The notes beneath the pieces were generated by a model. That model saw nothing but the letters and a program-made list of their open reading frames with translations. It was not told the DNA's origin and searched no databases. A DNA stretch of 32,631 nucleotides. Source: DATCKG01 sp036562385. GTDB taxonomy: Bacteria; Bacillota; Sulfobacillia; Symbiobacteriales; Symbiobacteriaceae. The DNA lies in assembly GCA_036562385.1 (NCBI GenBank), contig DATCKG010000106.1, forward strand, positions 1-32,631, read 5' to 3'. The translations under genes and the position numbers were made by a program. This document shows positions 14,954 to 23,513 of this stretch, one piece after another; positions within the stretch are counted from its first letter, which is position 1, and each line of letters starts with the position of its first letter.

Positions 14954-17035
14954 CTATTCACTCTCTCCCTGGCGCCGGGCAGCGGCGGCCTCGATGATGG
15001 GTTTGGCCACGGCTGCAGGCACCTCTTCATAATGGTCCATCTCGTAGCTGAACTCGCCGCGCCCCTGGGTCATGGACCGCAGGTCGATGGCGAAGCGGTG
15101 CATCTCCGCCAGAGGCACCAGGGCGTTGATCTGCTGGCGGCCATCCTCGGTGGGCTCCATGCCCAGGATCCGGCCGCGCTTCTTGTTCAGATCGCCCATG
15201 ATGTCGCCCATGTAGGATTCGGGCACGATGACCCGCACCCGCATGATGGGCTCCAGCAGGATCGGCTTGGCGTTGTTGAACGCCTGCTTGAAGGCGTTGC
15301 GGGCGGCGATCTTAAAGGCCATTTCGGAGGAGTCCACCTCATGGTAGGACCCGTCCAGCAGGGTGCAGCGAATGCCCGTCACCGGATACCCGGCCAGGAC
15401 GCCCTCCGCCATGGTCTCCTGCACGCCCTTGTCCACCGCCGGCCGGAAGTTGATGGGAATGGCACCGGCGAAGATCTTGTCCACAAACTCGTAGTGGCCC
15501 TCGGGCAGCGGCTCGATCTCGATCTTGCAGTGGCCGTACTGGCCACGACCACCGGTCTGCTTCTTGTGCTTGTACTCGCCGATGGCCTTGCCGCGAATCG
15601 TCTCCTTGTAGGCCACCTTCGGCTCCTTGACGACGGCCTCCACGCCGAACTTGCGCTTCAGCCGCTCCACCATCACCTCCACGTGGGTCTCGCCCAGGCC
15701 GGAGATGATGGTCTCGGAGGTGACGGTGTCGCGATGGACGGTAAAGGTCAAGTCCTCCTCGGCCAGCCGGGCCAGGCCGCTGCTGATCTTCTCCTCATCG
15801 CCCTTGGCCTTGGGGTAGACAGCAACGGAGTAGACCGGCTTTGGGAAGTCCACCGGCTCGAGGAAGATCGGATTGGCTGCGTCACACAGGACATCGTTGG
15901 TCTGGGTGACCGAAAGCTTGGCCACCGCCACGATGTCGCCGGGGCCCGCCTCGGTAACGGGCTCCTGGCCCTTACCCCGGGGGATGAACATGTGGGCCAG
16001 CTTCTCGGGCTTGCCCTTGGTCACGTTCTGGACCGTGTCATCATTGCGGACCAGGCCCGAGAAGACCCGCATGATGGTCATCCGGCCCACGAAGGGGTCC
16101 GCGGTCGTCTTGAACACCAGCGCGCTGAAGGGCTCCGCCTCGTCAGGCCGCCGGGAAATGGGGTTGCCGTTGCGGTCGGTTCCCAGCACCTCTCCCTTGT
16201 CCAGCGGGGACGGCGCAAAGCGAACGATGTTGTCCATCAGCAGGGAGGTACCCAGGTTCTTCAGCGAGGAACCCACGAAGACGGGAACCACGTTCCCGGC
16301 TGCGATCCCTTTCCGCAGCCCCATCACCAGTTCCTCGTCGGAGAGAGTACCTTCCTCGAGGAACTTCATGGTCAGTTCGTCGTCGGACTCCGCCGCCAAC
16401 TCGGTCAGCTGCTCACGGATCTCCTCCGCCTGGGCCTGCAGGGAGGCGGGAATCTCGGCCTCCTTGAGCTGCTTGCCGTCGAACAGATAGGCCTTCTGGT
16501 CCACCACGTCCACAATGCCCTTGAAATCGGCCTGTGCGCCAATGGGGAGCTGGAACGGGATCACGGTGCGGCCAAAGGTCTCCTGCAGGGAGGCAAGCGC
16601 CTTGGCGAAATTGGCGTTTTCCCGGTCCATCTTGTTGACCATGAACATGCGGGCGACCTTGGCCGCTACGGCATGTTTGTAGGTCAACTCCGTGCCGACC
16701 TCGACCCCGGCAACGGCATCCACCACCACCAGAGCCGTCTCCACCACCCGCAGCGCCGCCTTGACCTCTCCCACAAAATCAAAATAACCCGGGGTGTCCA
16801 GCAGCGTGAACTTATGGCCTTTCCATTCCAACGGCGCGATACCCGTGGAAATGGAGACCTTCCGCCGGATTTCCTCGGGATCGTAGTCCATGACGGTATT
16901 CCCTTCATCCACCCGGCCGAGCCGGTCCGTGGCACCCGCGGTGAAGAGCATTGCCTCAGCCAGGGAGGTCTTCCCCGCGCCGCCATGGGCAATGAGGGCC
17001 AGATTACGCACCTTCTCCACAGCAAATCTTCTCAA
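14954..17035 (-). CDS. Elongation factor G-like GTPase (EF-G type II, FusA2-like)
   Basis: The product has 693 residues with the full EF-G layout: GTPase domain, domain II, and domains III-V ending in a region with YMGDIMGDLNKKRGRILGM. The G1 loop is AHGGAGKTS (17-25), not the AHIDAGKTT of canonical translocases. G3 is DTPGYFDF and G4 is NKMD (134-137). The switch I region RRKVSISTG also differs from the canonical ITITSAAT. These traits mark the second EF-G subfamily, which often accompanies a canonical EF-G and whose cellular role is unsettled. The start is a TTG at 17035 with GGAGGAG upstream, matching the family's short N-terminus. No ribosomal protein genes are nearby, which supports a non-canonical copy. 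Confidence 0.9.
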   Translation of the reverse strand: MRRFAVEKVRNLALIAHGGAGKTSLAEAMLFTAGATDRLGRVDEGNTVMDYDPEEIRRKVSISTGIAPLEWKGHKFTLLDTPGYFDFVGEVKAALRVVETALVVVDAVAGVEVGTELTYKHAVAAKVARMFMVNKMDRENANFAKALASLQETFGRTVIPFQLPIGAQADFKGIVDVVDQKAYLFDGKQLKEAEIPASLQAQAEEIREQLTELAAESDDELTMKFLEEGTLSDEELVMGLRKGIAAGNVVPVFVGSSLKNLGTSLLMDNIVRFAPSPLDKGEVLGTDRNGNPISRRPDEAEPFSALVFKTTADPFVGRMTIMRVFSGLVRNDDTVQNVTKGKPEKLAHMFIPRGKGQEPVTEAGPGDIVAVAKLSVTQTNDVLCDAANPIFLEPVDFPKPVYSVAVYPKAKGDEEKISSGLARLAEEDLTFTVHRDTVTSETIISGLGETHVEVMVERLKRKFGVEAVVKEPKVAYKETIRGKAIGEYKHKKQTGGRGQYGHCKIEIEPLPEGHYEFVDKIFAGAIPINFRPAVDKGVQETMAEGVLAGYPVTGIRCTLLDGSYHEVDSSEMAFKIAARNAFKQAFNNAKPILLEPIMRVRVIVPESYMGDIMGDLNKKRGRILGMEPTEDGRQQINALVPLAEMHRFAIDLRSMTQGRGEFSYEMDHYEEVPAAVAKPIIEAAAARRQGESE

Positions 17036-17349
17036 CGTCCATCTCCTCCTTGGCGGTTGATGGAACTGCAGGCCGGAAGCCCCGCAGGGACCGGGCCGAT
17101 TTGCTTGATCCGAAGGGGCTCTGCGCGCACTGACCGCTCAGTACGCTCCGGCCGGGGCCGCCTTGCGGCGGCCGCAGAAGGACCCAAACGGCTGGACTCT
17201 TCCTGGAAACCCGGGTGATATGGCGGAGCCGCTACGGGGATGATTCTGGCGCGCATTGTTCGCTTCGCAGAAAAGCAACTCCTCCCCTTGCTGCTAGGTT
17301 GGTCCGAAAGCACTACGGCCATCCTCAGCCCGTCGCATTTTGCCGTACG
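17036..17349. other. Intergenic region upstream of the EF-G-like gene
   Basis: I see no gene in these 314 bases. An open frame on the minus strand exists but has an Arg/Ser/Pro-rich composition and no ribosome site, so I reject it. The stretch holds the ribosome-binding site of the EF-G gene at its left edge and two hairpins: ACTGA/TCAGT around 17129-17142, and GGCCGCC-TTGC-GGCGGCC around 17157-17174. No convincing promoter was found. Confidence 0.5.
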
Positions 17350-17377
17350 AAAAGGGGGCCGGCGGTAGCCCGGCCCC
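17350..17377 (-). terminator. Terminator of the respiratory operon, after the ferredoxin gene
   Basis: On the minus strand GGGGCCGG pairs with CCGGCCCC around a 7-nt loop and is followed by CTTTT. It lies 7 nt after the ferredoxin stop and marks the end of the long minus-strand gene train that starts near 26501. Confidence 0.85.
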
Positions 17378-17383
17378 ATAGAC

Positions 17384-17836
17384 TCAGCCGGCACGCCCTT
17401 CCTCCGCTGCCATTGGGTGCGGTTCCCCTGGCAGGAGAACCAGAATCGCCCCCTTGGCGCAGACCTCCTCGCACTCCTGACAGCCGACGCACGCGTTGGG
17501 CCGGACCAGCACCGCCGTTCCAAAGAAGGGACCATCCCCTGCCAGCGTCAGGCAGTCGAAGGGGCAGATGTCCACACAGAACTCGCACCCGGTGCAGGCC
17601 ACCGGATCGATGACCGGCTTGGGCCAGTCCGCCCGCTTCGGGATGCGGGGCTTGTACTGACCGAACTGGTCTGCGATGGCCAGCACCGGACAGACGCGGA
17701 CGCAGGCGTCGCAGTCGATGCACAGTTGGGGATCGATCCAGTGGATCTGCTTCCGCTGGCCGCTGATGGCTGACGTGGGACAGACACCCACGCAGGCCGT
17801 ACAGCCGATGCAGCGCTCGTTGATGGTGTGGGCCAA
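17384..17836 (-). CDS. Polyferredoxin with four [4Fe-4S] cluster motifs
   Basis: The product has 150 residues. Four CxxCxxCxxxC motifs follow one another: CIGCTACVGVCP, CIDCDACVRVCP, CTGCEFCVDICP and CVGCQECEEVCA, with a 25-residue insert between the second and third. There is no signal peptide, so it acts in the cytoplasm or on the inner face of the membrane. The start is uncertain. TTG at 17836 (LAHTINERC) follows GGAGGGAG; a longer form could begin at 17872. It lies 42 nt after the NERD-like gene and is the last gene of the bc-cbb3 train. Its partner is unknown; an electron input or side exit for the quinol complex is a guess. Confidence 0.88.
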   Translation of the reverse strand: MAHTINERCIGCTACVGVCPTSAISGQRKQIHWIDPQLCIDCDACVRVCPVLAIADQFGQYKPRIPKRADWPKPVIDPVACTGCEFCVDICPFDCLTLAGDGPFFGTAVLVRPNACVGCQECEEVCAKGAILVLLPGEPHPMAAEEGRAG

Positions 17837-17878
17837 GGCGCTCCCTCCCTCCTGTGTGCGCGCCGGGACCAAGAGCGG

Positions 17879-18487
17879 TCAGCCGGCGCGCAGCAGCCGG
17901 GTCAGGCGAACCTGCATGCTCCGGTCCAGCCGCTCGGGGTAGGGGACGGAGTGAATATATGCGGCCAGATCCTCGGGGTTGAGCACCGCCACATCAGGAT
18001 CCGCCTCCGCCCCCTCCGCCCGACGGCGGGTCAGTACCACCACAGCGTCCACCGGCACAGAAGCGCCTTCCGCTTCTGCAGCCGCCAGCCGTTCCCGTAG
18101 TCGCCGGGCGGCCTGCCGGGCCCGCTCCCGGCTGCGGGCGAGGGCCACGCCCGCACGCCGGGCCCGGACGAACTGAGCCGTTTCGTCCAGACAGATGACG
18201 ATCAGCCCCCTGGGGCCCACCACGAGATAGTCAGGCCAGTCCTTGCCCCGATCTCCCCAGTCGGTGATCAGATACTCCGGCGCCAGGGAGAGCAGGGCGG
18301 CCTCCACCTCCCGGCGGCCGGCATCCATCTGCCAGCGGGTGACCGCCATGGTGGCCACCACTCCCAGGAGGCCGGTCCCCAGGGTCCCGAACATGGTCAG
18401 GATCCCCATGCCTGTCTGCTGTGCGCCGCGCCAGGTGGCGCCCGTCAGCAGCGCCAGGGCGGCCAGGATGATCAGGTACCGGTACAC
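17879..18487 (-). CDS. Membrane protein with degenerate NERD-like domain
   Basis: The product has 202 residues. Two hydrophobic helices (about 4-18 and 28-50) anchor it. The soluble part contains DYLVVGPRGLIVI (86-98) and later VDAVVVLTRR and VLNPEDLAAYI, which resembles the NERD fold, a nuclease-related domain. The acidic/Lys pair expected after the central strand is replaced by CLDETAQF, so nuclease activity is doubtful. A stretch rich in Arg/Ala/Glu (107-140) is probably a long helix. The start is a GTG at 18487 with GGAGGGGG upstream. It lies 21 nt after the dihaem cytochrome c and 42 nt before the polyferredoxin. Its role in this operon is unknown. Confidence 0.65.
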   Translation of the reverse strand: MYRYLIILAALALLTGATWRGAQQTGMGILTMFGTLGTGLLGVVATMAVTRWQMDAGRREVEAALLSLAPEYLITDWGDRGKDWPDYLVVGPRGLIVICLDETAQFVRARRAGVALARSRERARQAARRLRERLAAAEAEGASVPVDAVVVLTRRRAEGAEADPDVAVLNPEDLAAYIHSVPYPERLDRSMQVRLTRLLRAG

Positions 18488-18508
18488 GGAGGATCCCCCT
18501 CCAGGCTT

Positions 18509-19450
18509 TCACTTCAGCCCCATCAGGTAGCGGGCCAGGATGGAGATCTCCTCGTCGGTGAGCTTGCCGTAAAAACGGGTCATGTAGTACGGCCCCTCGG
18601 AAACCACCGGGTTTTCCAGATTCAGCTCCGGCCCGCTCACCGCCCGGTGCGCGCTCCAGTAGACCGGCATCCGGCGGTCGTGGGGCATGGCCTCGGGATG
18701 TTCCTCGCCCGGCTGACCCACGTTGGCGAACTTGATCCACTCTTCCAGGAAGGCCTGGTCCACGCCCCAGCTGCCCACCCGGGTGAGGTCCGGGCCGATC
18801 TTTCCCCCCACGGTGCCGATGGTGTGGCAGGTCAGGCACTGGCTCCGGGCCACATCCCGCAGCAGGGCCTTGGCGGCGTCATTCACCTCGGTGTCCTCTG
18901 AGTCGGGCAGCGGAATCTGATCGTACCGGCCTGTGTACTCTTCAAGCCCCGTGGCCGGGAAGGGAGCGATCTCCGAGTTGCCCACCAGCGACCACTGGGT
19001 GCCGTCGGGCTTCATGATGAACAGCGCCAGGGCATGGATGTAGTCCTCATCCAGCGGGCCACCGTAATCTTTGCCCCAGGCCGGCATGGCGGTGTAGGAG
19101 ATCCACTTGTCCCCCACCTTGACCCATTGGTAGTGATCGGCGTTGCCCGCGCGGCCCTGGCGGATGGCCTCCGTCAGCTTGCGGTAGATCTCCTTGCCGG
19201 CAGGGGTGGTCCAATCCACCTGGTATTCCTTGCGGTTCAGGGGCATGCCGATGACGCCCTCTCCCCGGGGGCCGTGGCACGTCGCGCAGTTCTCGGCGTA
19301 GGTCCGGGCGCCCTTGAGCACGTACTCCTCGTGCTGCCGGTATTCCGCTGCTGCCATGCGCGGGCTCTCCCGGACGGCATTGGCCAGCAACAAGAGCACC
19401 AGCAGCCCCGTGAGCAGCGTGATCACCTTGTACTTCCTCTCGTTTCGCAC
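18509..19450 (-). CDS. Membrane-anchored dihaem cytochrome c of the bc complex
   Basis: The product has 313 residues. An N-terminal helix (about 8-25) anchors two cytochrome c domains on the outer face. Haem sites are C55/C58/H59 (CATCH) and C205/C208/H209 (CLTCH). Likely axial Met residues lie in YTAMPAWG and in AMPHDRRMPVYW. The start is a GTG at 19450 with AGGAG 10 nt upstream. In the Rieske/cytochrome b cluster it takes the place of cytochrome c1/f or of the haem-bearing part of QcrC, accepting electrons from the Rieske protein. A small membrane protein and the Rieske gene precede it. Confidence 0.93.
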   Translation of the reverse strand: MRNERKYKVITLLTGLLVLLLLANAVRESPRMAAAEYRQHEEYVLKGARTYAENCATCHGPRGEGVIGMPLNRKEYQVDWTTPAGKEIYRKLTEAIRQGRAGNADHYQWVKVGDKWISYTAMPAWGKDYGGPLDEDYIHALALFIMKPDGTQWSLVGNSEIAPFPATGLEEYTGRYDQIPLPDSEDTEVNDAAKALLRDVARSQCLTCHTIGTVGGKIGPDLTRVGSWGVDQAFLEEWIKFANVGQPGEEHPEAMPHDRRMPVYWSAHRAVSGPELNLENPVVSEGPYYMTRFYGKLTDEEISILARYLMGLK

Positions 19451-19495
19451 GGGCCCTGTACTCCTTTCCCGTCACGGAATCCAGGCGCTGTCCGC

Positions 19496-19660
19496 CTAGT
19501 AGTCCCCGATCCAGCGCTGAATGAAATAGACCGTTATCAGCGTGCCGATGAAGAGGACGAAGACCAGCAGCAGTTCCATCGCCTCGGAGACCCGCACGCC
19601 GTAATACCAGGGCGTCTCCACCGGAGAGGCATAGGCCAGAACCAGATCCACGGTCGACAT
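19496..19660 (-). CDS. Small one-helix membrane protein in the bc operon (54 residues)
   Basis: The product starts MSTVDLVLAY, has a Tyr/Trp-rich turn (TPWYYGVRVSE) and one hydrophobic helix (about 28-47, MELLLVFVLFIGTLITVYFI), and ends QRWIGDY. GGGGAG lies 9 nt before the ATG at 19660. It lies 18 nt after the Rieske gene and 45 nt before the dihaem cytochrome c. The size and topology fit a small accessory subunit of the bc complex, like Pet-type peptides of b6f complexes, but I do not recognise the sequence. Confidence 0.75.
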   Translation of the reverse strand: MSTVDLVLAYASPVETPWYYGVRVSEAMELLLVFVLFIGTLITVYFIQRWIGDY

Positions 19661-19678
19661 GCTTCCACGCTCCCCTTC

Positions 19679-20218
19679 CTACACCGGTGTGGCATGTTCC
19701 GGCTCATGCTTGGCCCGCTGGTGGATCTTCCCTGTGTGGACGATGATGGTGCCGTCGGGCTCGATCTCGATCTCCATGTAGTCCAGCGGCCGGGGAGCAG
19801 GGCCGGCGATGTTCTGGCCGGTGATCTCGTAGATGGAGCCGTGGCAGGGACAGGCGAACTTCCCCATGCTGGCGTTCCAGGGGACGGTGCAGCCCAGATG
19901 GACGCAGCGCCAGTAGAGGGCCATCAGCCCGTCCTTGGTACGGGTCAGGTAGTACTTGCCCTCCCGGACGGTGATCACCTCGCCCTCCGCGATCTCGTGG
20001 ACCTTCTTGGGGGCCGGCACCGGCGCCCCGAACCCGGTGATCTTGATCGGCCAGACCATGGCCCCTCCGGTTCCGGCCATGGTGCCGAACAGGGCGCCGA
20101 TGGTGGCAAACATGCCCGCCCGCAGCACCTGGCGCCGGGTCATGCCTTCCTGCTGTGCCTCCTGGGCCGCGGGCGGTACAGCGGCAGCGGCCGACCGATG
20201 GTTCCGGGTTTCAGGCAT
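19679..20218 (-). CDS. qcrA: Rieske iron-sulfur protein of the menaquinol-cytochrome c reductase
   Basis: The product has 179 residues. A twin-arginine motif (TRRQVLRAG, R28-R29) precedes a hydrophobic anchor (about 34-57), which suggests Tat export and N-terminal anchoring. The [2Fe-2S] ligands are C105 and H107 (CVHLGC) and C123 and H126 (CPCHGS); C110 and C125 form the expected disulfide. The protein takes the first electron from menaquinol at the outer face. The ATG at 20218 lies 36 nt after the subunit IV-like gene. Confidence 0.95.
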   Translation of the reverse strand: MPETRNHRSAAAAVPPAAQEAQQEGMTRRQVLRAGMFATIGALFGTMAGTGGAMVWPIKITGFGAPVPAPKKVHEIAEGEVITVREGKYYLTRTKDGLMALYWRCVHLGCTVPWNASMGKFACPCHGSIYEITGQNIAGPAPRPLDYMEIEIEPDGTIIVHTGKIHQRAKHEPEHATPV

Positions 20219-20254
20219 CGCACTTCCCCCTCTCCGTCGTGGTCAGAAGGGACA

Positions 20255-21010
<756 letters not shown>

Positions 21011-21049
21011 GGAAATCCCCTCCCCCTTGCAGCCTGGCAGGCGTCCGGA

Positions 21050-21784
21050 CTACGCCTCCTCCTCGTAGGGGATCGGCGTGGAGATGCCGCCGTCTTTACG
21101 AATTCGCCAGAAGTGCACGGCCATCAGGGCGATGCAGAGCAACGGCAGGAAGATCACGTGGAGGGTGTACCACCGGATCAGCGTGGCCGGTCCGATGTCG
21201 TAGGCGCCCTGCAGCACGGTCTGCACGTAGGTACCCACCACCGGCGACACCTTCGCCATGTTGGCGCCCACCGTGATGGCCCAGTAGGCGAGGGCGTCCC
21301 ACGGCAACAGGTAGCCCGTGAACGAAAGCAGCACCGTGACCAGGAAGAGCAGGACTCCGATCACCCAGTTGAACTCCCGGGGAGGCTTGTACGAACCGGT
21401 GTAAAACACCCGGGTCATGTGCAGCCAGACGGCGATCACCATGCCGTGGGCGGCCCAGCGATGCATGTTCCGGGCAAAAGCGCCGAAGATGACGTCCGTC
21501 TCCAGCGCCTTCATGGACTGGTACGCGTCGGGCACACCCGGCACGTAGTAAAACATCAGCCAGACGCCGGTCACGGTGAGGATCAGAAACATCAGCAGGC
21601 TGAGGCCGCCCAGTCCCCAGGTATACGTCAGCCGGATCGCCCGGCGGGGCACCCTGACCGGGTGCAGGTGAAGGACCACGCTGTTGAGGATGGTGAGTAC
21701 CTGGTTGCGCGGCGTGTCCGGATAGTCGTTCCGATAGATGGACTGATATAGCCGGGTTTTCTTGAACCTGGCCCAAAGGCCCAC
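21050..21784 (-). CDS. qcrB: Cytochrome b6-type subunit of the bc complex
   Basis: The product has 244 residues with four membrane helices. Haem b ligand pairs are H108/H122 and H209/H224. The second pair has 14 residues between the histidines, as in b6f-type cytochromes rather than mitochondrial cytochrome b. The position of the cysteine that binds the extra haem c(n) in b6f and Bacillus complexes (YCLGG) reads WGLGG here, with Gly57, so that haem is probably missing. The start is a GTG at 21784 with GGAGG upstream. It lies 40 nt after ccoG, which links the oxidase and bc modules in one transcript. Confidence 0.95.
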   Translation of the reverse strand: MGLWARFKKTRLYQSIYRNDYPDTPRNQVLTILNSVVLHLHPVRVPRRAIRLTYTWGLGGLSLLMFLILTVTGVWLMFYYVPGVPDAYQSMKALETDVIFGAFARNMHRWAAHGMVIAVWLHMTRVFYTGSYKPPREFNWVIGVLLFLVTVLLSFTGYLLPWDALAYWAITVGANMAKVSPVVGTYVQTVLQGAYDIGPATLIRWYTLHVIFLPLLCIALMAVHFWRIRKDGGISTPIPYEEEA

Positions 21785-21824
21785 CGCTTCAGCACCTCCG
21801 TGTCACAGGGGACCCGTTCCCCTT

Positions 21825-23054
21825 TTATCGCCCGATCACGTGAACAGACCGAAACCGCCCTTCCGCACCGGTCACACTGCCGACCACCACCACCTCAAAG
21901 GGGAAGGAGCCCTCCTCCGGTGATCGGGGAATCACCCGGAGAATGACGTCCGCCCTTTCCCCGGGCTGAAGGGTCAGCTCCTCCTGCTCAAAGACCGCCC
22001 AGCCCGGAGGCAGCCCCTCGGCGCGGAGCCGGTAGGTCTCGGTGACGCCGGACAGATTGACCACCGAGACCCGCATGACCGAGCCTCCGCTCACGACTCC
22101 CCCTGACGTCATCACGGTCCGATGGTCCTTGGCCACCACCACTTCCACCAGGGGCCGGGTGGCCAAGGCATAGGCCGTGACGCTCGTGAGCACCACCGCC
22201 AGCAGCCCGGGCAGTACCGTCCGGGGCAGCACCGGCCTCAGGTTCCGCAAAAGCTGTCCCCGGAATCCCACCGGCACCGCCTGCCCTGCCTCGCCCACCA
22301 CGAAATTGAGCACCCTGGGCACTTTTCGGGCGTCGGAAACCAGTTGGCAGGCGTCCAGGCAGTCGCCGCAGGTAACGCAGTCTCTCTGGTTCGGCGTCCG
22401 GGGATCGACGCCCATGTGGCAGATCTCCGCGCACAGGCCGCAGGTGGCGCAAATGTCCCGGTTCCCAGGCAGGTTCAGCACCTGCAGCCGCATGGTGGCC
22501 GGGCCGGACAGCACGCTCTGCAGATGGCCGTAAGGACAGGCCACCCGACAGATGCCGGTCCGCCACCAGGCCATGGCCGCGGTGAAGAATGCACCCATGC
22601 CGAGGATCGTCAGGGTCGGCCCCGGGGGCACCTGGCCGGCGGCGTACTGGCGGAGCAAAAGCAGTCCGTCGGTGCCGTAGCTCCAGACCACGAAGCCGCC
22701 GAAAAGGCCGATCAGGGCAGAGAGCAGCAGCGTGACGGTACGGCCGAACCGCGCCTCCCAGCTACGGACCAATTCGTTGAACAGGTTCTGCGGGCAGACC
22801 CAACCGCAGAAAACCCGTCCGAAGAGGTAGCTGAGAACGACAATCACGTAGATCACCACGGTGAGGAGCAGCGCGAACACGAAGACGTGCCGGATCCACA
22901 GCCGCATGCCGAACAGATACAGTGAGGTCGTAGGGATATCGAACCGAAAGATGCGGAGATACGGGGAGAGGATCAGCAGCGCGAGGACGCTGAGCTGACT
23001 GATCCGGCGGTACCGGCGGAGGACATACCGAACCTTTCGGAGCCGATTTTTCAC
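21825..23054 (-). CDS. ccoG: Cytochrome oxidase accessory protein CcoG (FixG/RdxA)
   Basis: The product has about 409 residues. Five to six membrane helices include two CxxxCP motifs (VFCGWVCP and CRVACPYG), of the kind implicated in Cu(II) reduction by CcoG. A dicluster ferredoxin segment follows (CATCGLCAEIC and CVTCGDCLDAC). The C-terminal part (about 300-409) is the Ig-like FixG domain. CcoG supplies Cu(I) for cbb3 assembly. GTG at 23054 is preferred because GGAGGTG sits 6 nt upstream; GTG at 23063 is possible but its ribosome site would be too close. Confidence 0.94.
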   Translation of the reverse strand: MKNRLRKVRYVLRRYRRISQLSVLALLILSPYLRIFRFDIPTTSLYLFGMRLWIRHVFVFALLLTVVIYVIVVLSYLFGRVFCGWVCPQNLFNELVRSWEARFGRTVTLLLSALIGLFGGFVVWSYGTDGLLLLRQYAAGQVPPGPTLTILGMGAFFTAAMAWWRTGICRVACPYGHLQSVLSGPATMRLQVLNLPGNRDICATCGLCAEICHMGVDPRTPNQRDCVTCGDCLDACQLVSDARKVPRVLNFVVGEAGQAVPVGFRGQLLRNLRPVLPRTVLPGLLAVVLTSVTAYALATRPLVEVVVAKDHRTVMTSGGVVSGGSVMRVSVVNLSGVTETYRLRAEGLPPGWAVFEQEELTLQPGERADVILRVIPRSPEEGSFPFEVVVVGSVTGAEGRFRSVHVIGR

Positions 23055-23083
23055 AGGCTCCACCTCCTGTGCCGGCCAAGACT

Positions 23084-23123
23084 GCCCCCTCGCCCTGATG
23101 CGCCGCTTTCAGAGCGAGGGGGC
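23084..23123 (-). other. Intercistronic hairpin before ccoG
   Basis: On the minus strand GCCCCCTCGC and GCGAGGGGGC form a perfect 10-bp stem with a 20-nt loop, just after the small membrane gene and 30 nt before ccoG. No U tract follows. It probably lowers or stabilises expression across the oxidase-bc boundary. Confidence 0.45.
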
Positions 23124-23134
23124 TTCCCCCATCT

Positions 23135-23293
23135 TCAGAAACCGGTGGGACTCTGGGAACCGAACCGGAGGCCGGTGGCCAGGTAGTAGACGAAGATGCC
23201 CCCGATCACCAGGTAAGTCAGCAGCAGAAATTTCGGGACAGGCCCGCCCTGGTCATGAACCGGTTCGGGGCTGTCAGGTCGGATGTCCGCCAC
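23135..23293 (-). CDS. Small one-helix membrane protein in the cbb3 operon (52 residues)
   Basis: The start is a GTG at 23293 (VADIRPDSPEPVHDQGG), overlapping the end of the preceding small gene by 20 nt. One hydrophobic helix (about 23-41, LLLTYLVIGGIFVYYLATGL) follows a charged N-terminus, and the tail is short. The overlap and the position between the oxidase subunits and ccoG support a real gene, perhaps a small cbb3 subunit or assembly factor. I cannot name the family. The frame is open for a further 11 codons upstream. Confidence 0.65.
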   Translation of the reverse strand: MADIRPDSPEPVHDQGGPVPKFLLLTYLVIGGIFVYYLATGLRFGSQSPTGF

Positions 23294-23489
23294 ACTCCCC
23301 ACCCCCCTGGGAAACAGGCTTGTCATCCTCTACGACCCGGAATTTCACCCTTTCATCCAAGGAAGCGGTCCCTCGGGAAACGGCCCAGTAGACAGCCAGC
23401 GCCATCAGGGCCCAGAGCGCCAGGATGGCCAGCAGGATGAACCCGGTGGACTGGGCCAGATCGGCAAAGCGCGTCCAGTGCAGCACCAT
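23274..23489 (-). CDS. Small membrane protein, CcoQ-like
   Basis: The product has 71 residues with one helix (about 15-38) and a charged C-terminal tail. The position after the haem c subunit and the size fit CcoQ, the small cbb3 subunit. The tail contains ERVKFRVVEDDKPV, which aligns without gaps to ERVKYRILHNGDPV in the first membrane protein of the operon (25899-26501), so the two share a short domain. GGGAGGTG lies just before the ATG at 23489. Confidence 0.75.
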   Translation of the reverse strand: MVLHWTRFADLAQSTGFILLAILALWALMALAVYWAVSRGTASLDERVKFRVVEDDKPVSQGGGECGGHPT

Positions 23490-23513
23490 CCGGCACCTCC
23501 CTTTCGCGGGGCG

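Noticed and set aside
17032..17535. A 167-codon minus-strand frame in the gap before the EF-G-like gene
   Set aside because: It overlaps the ferredoxin gene and its terminator, has no ribosome site, and has an Arg/Ser/Pro-rich composition.
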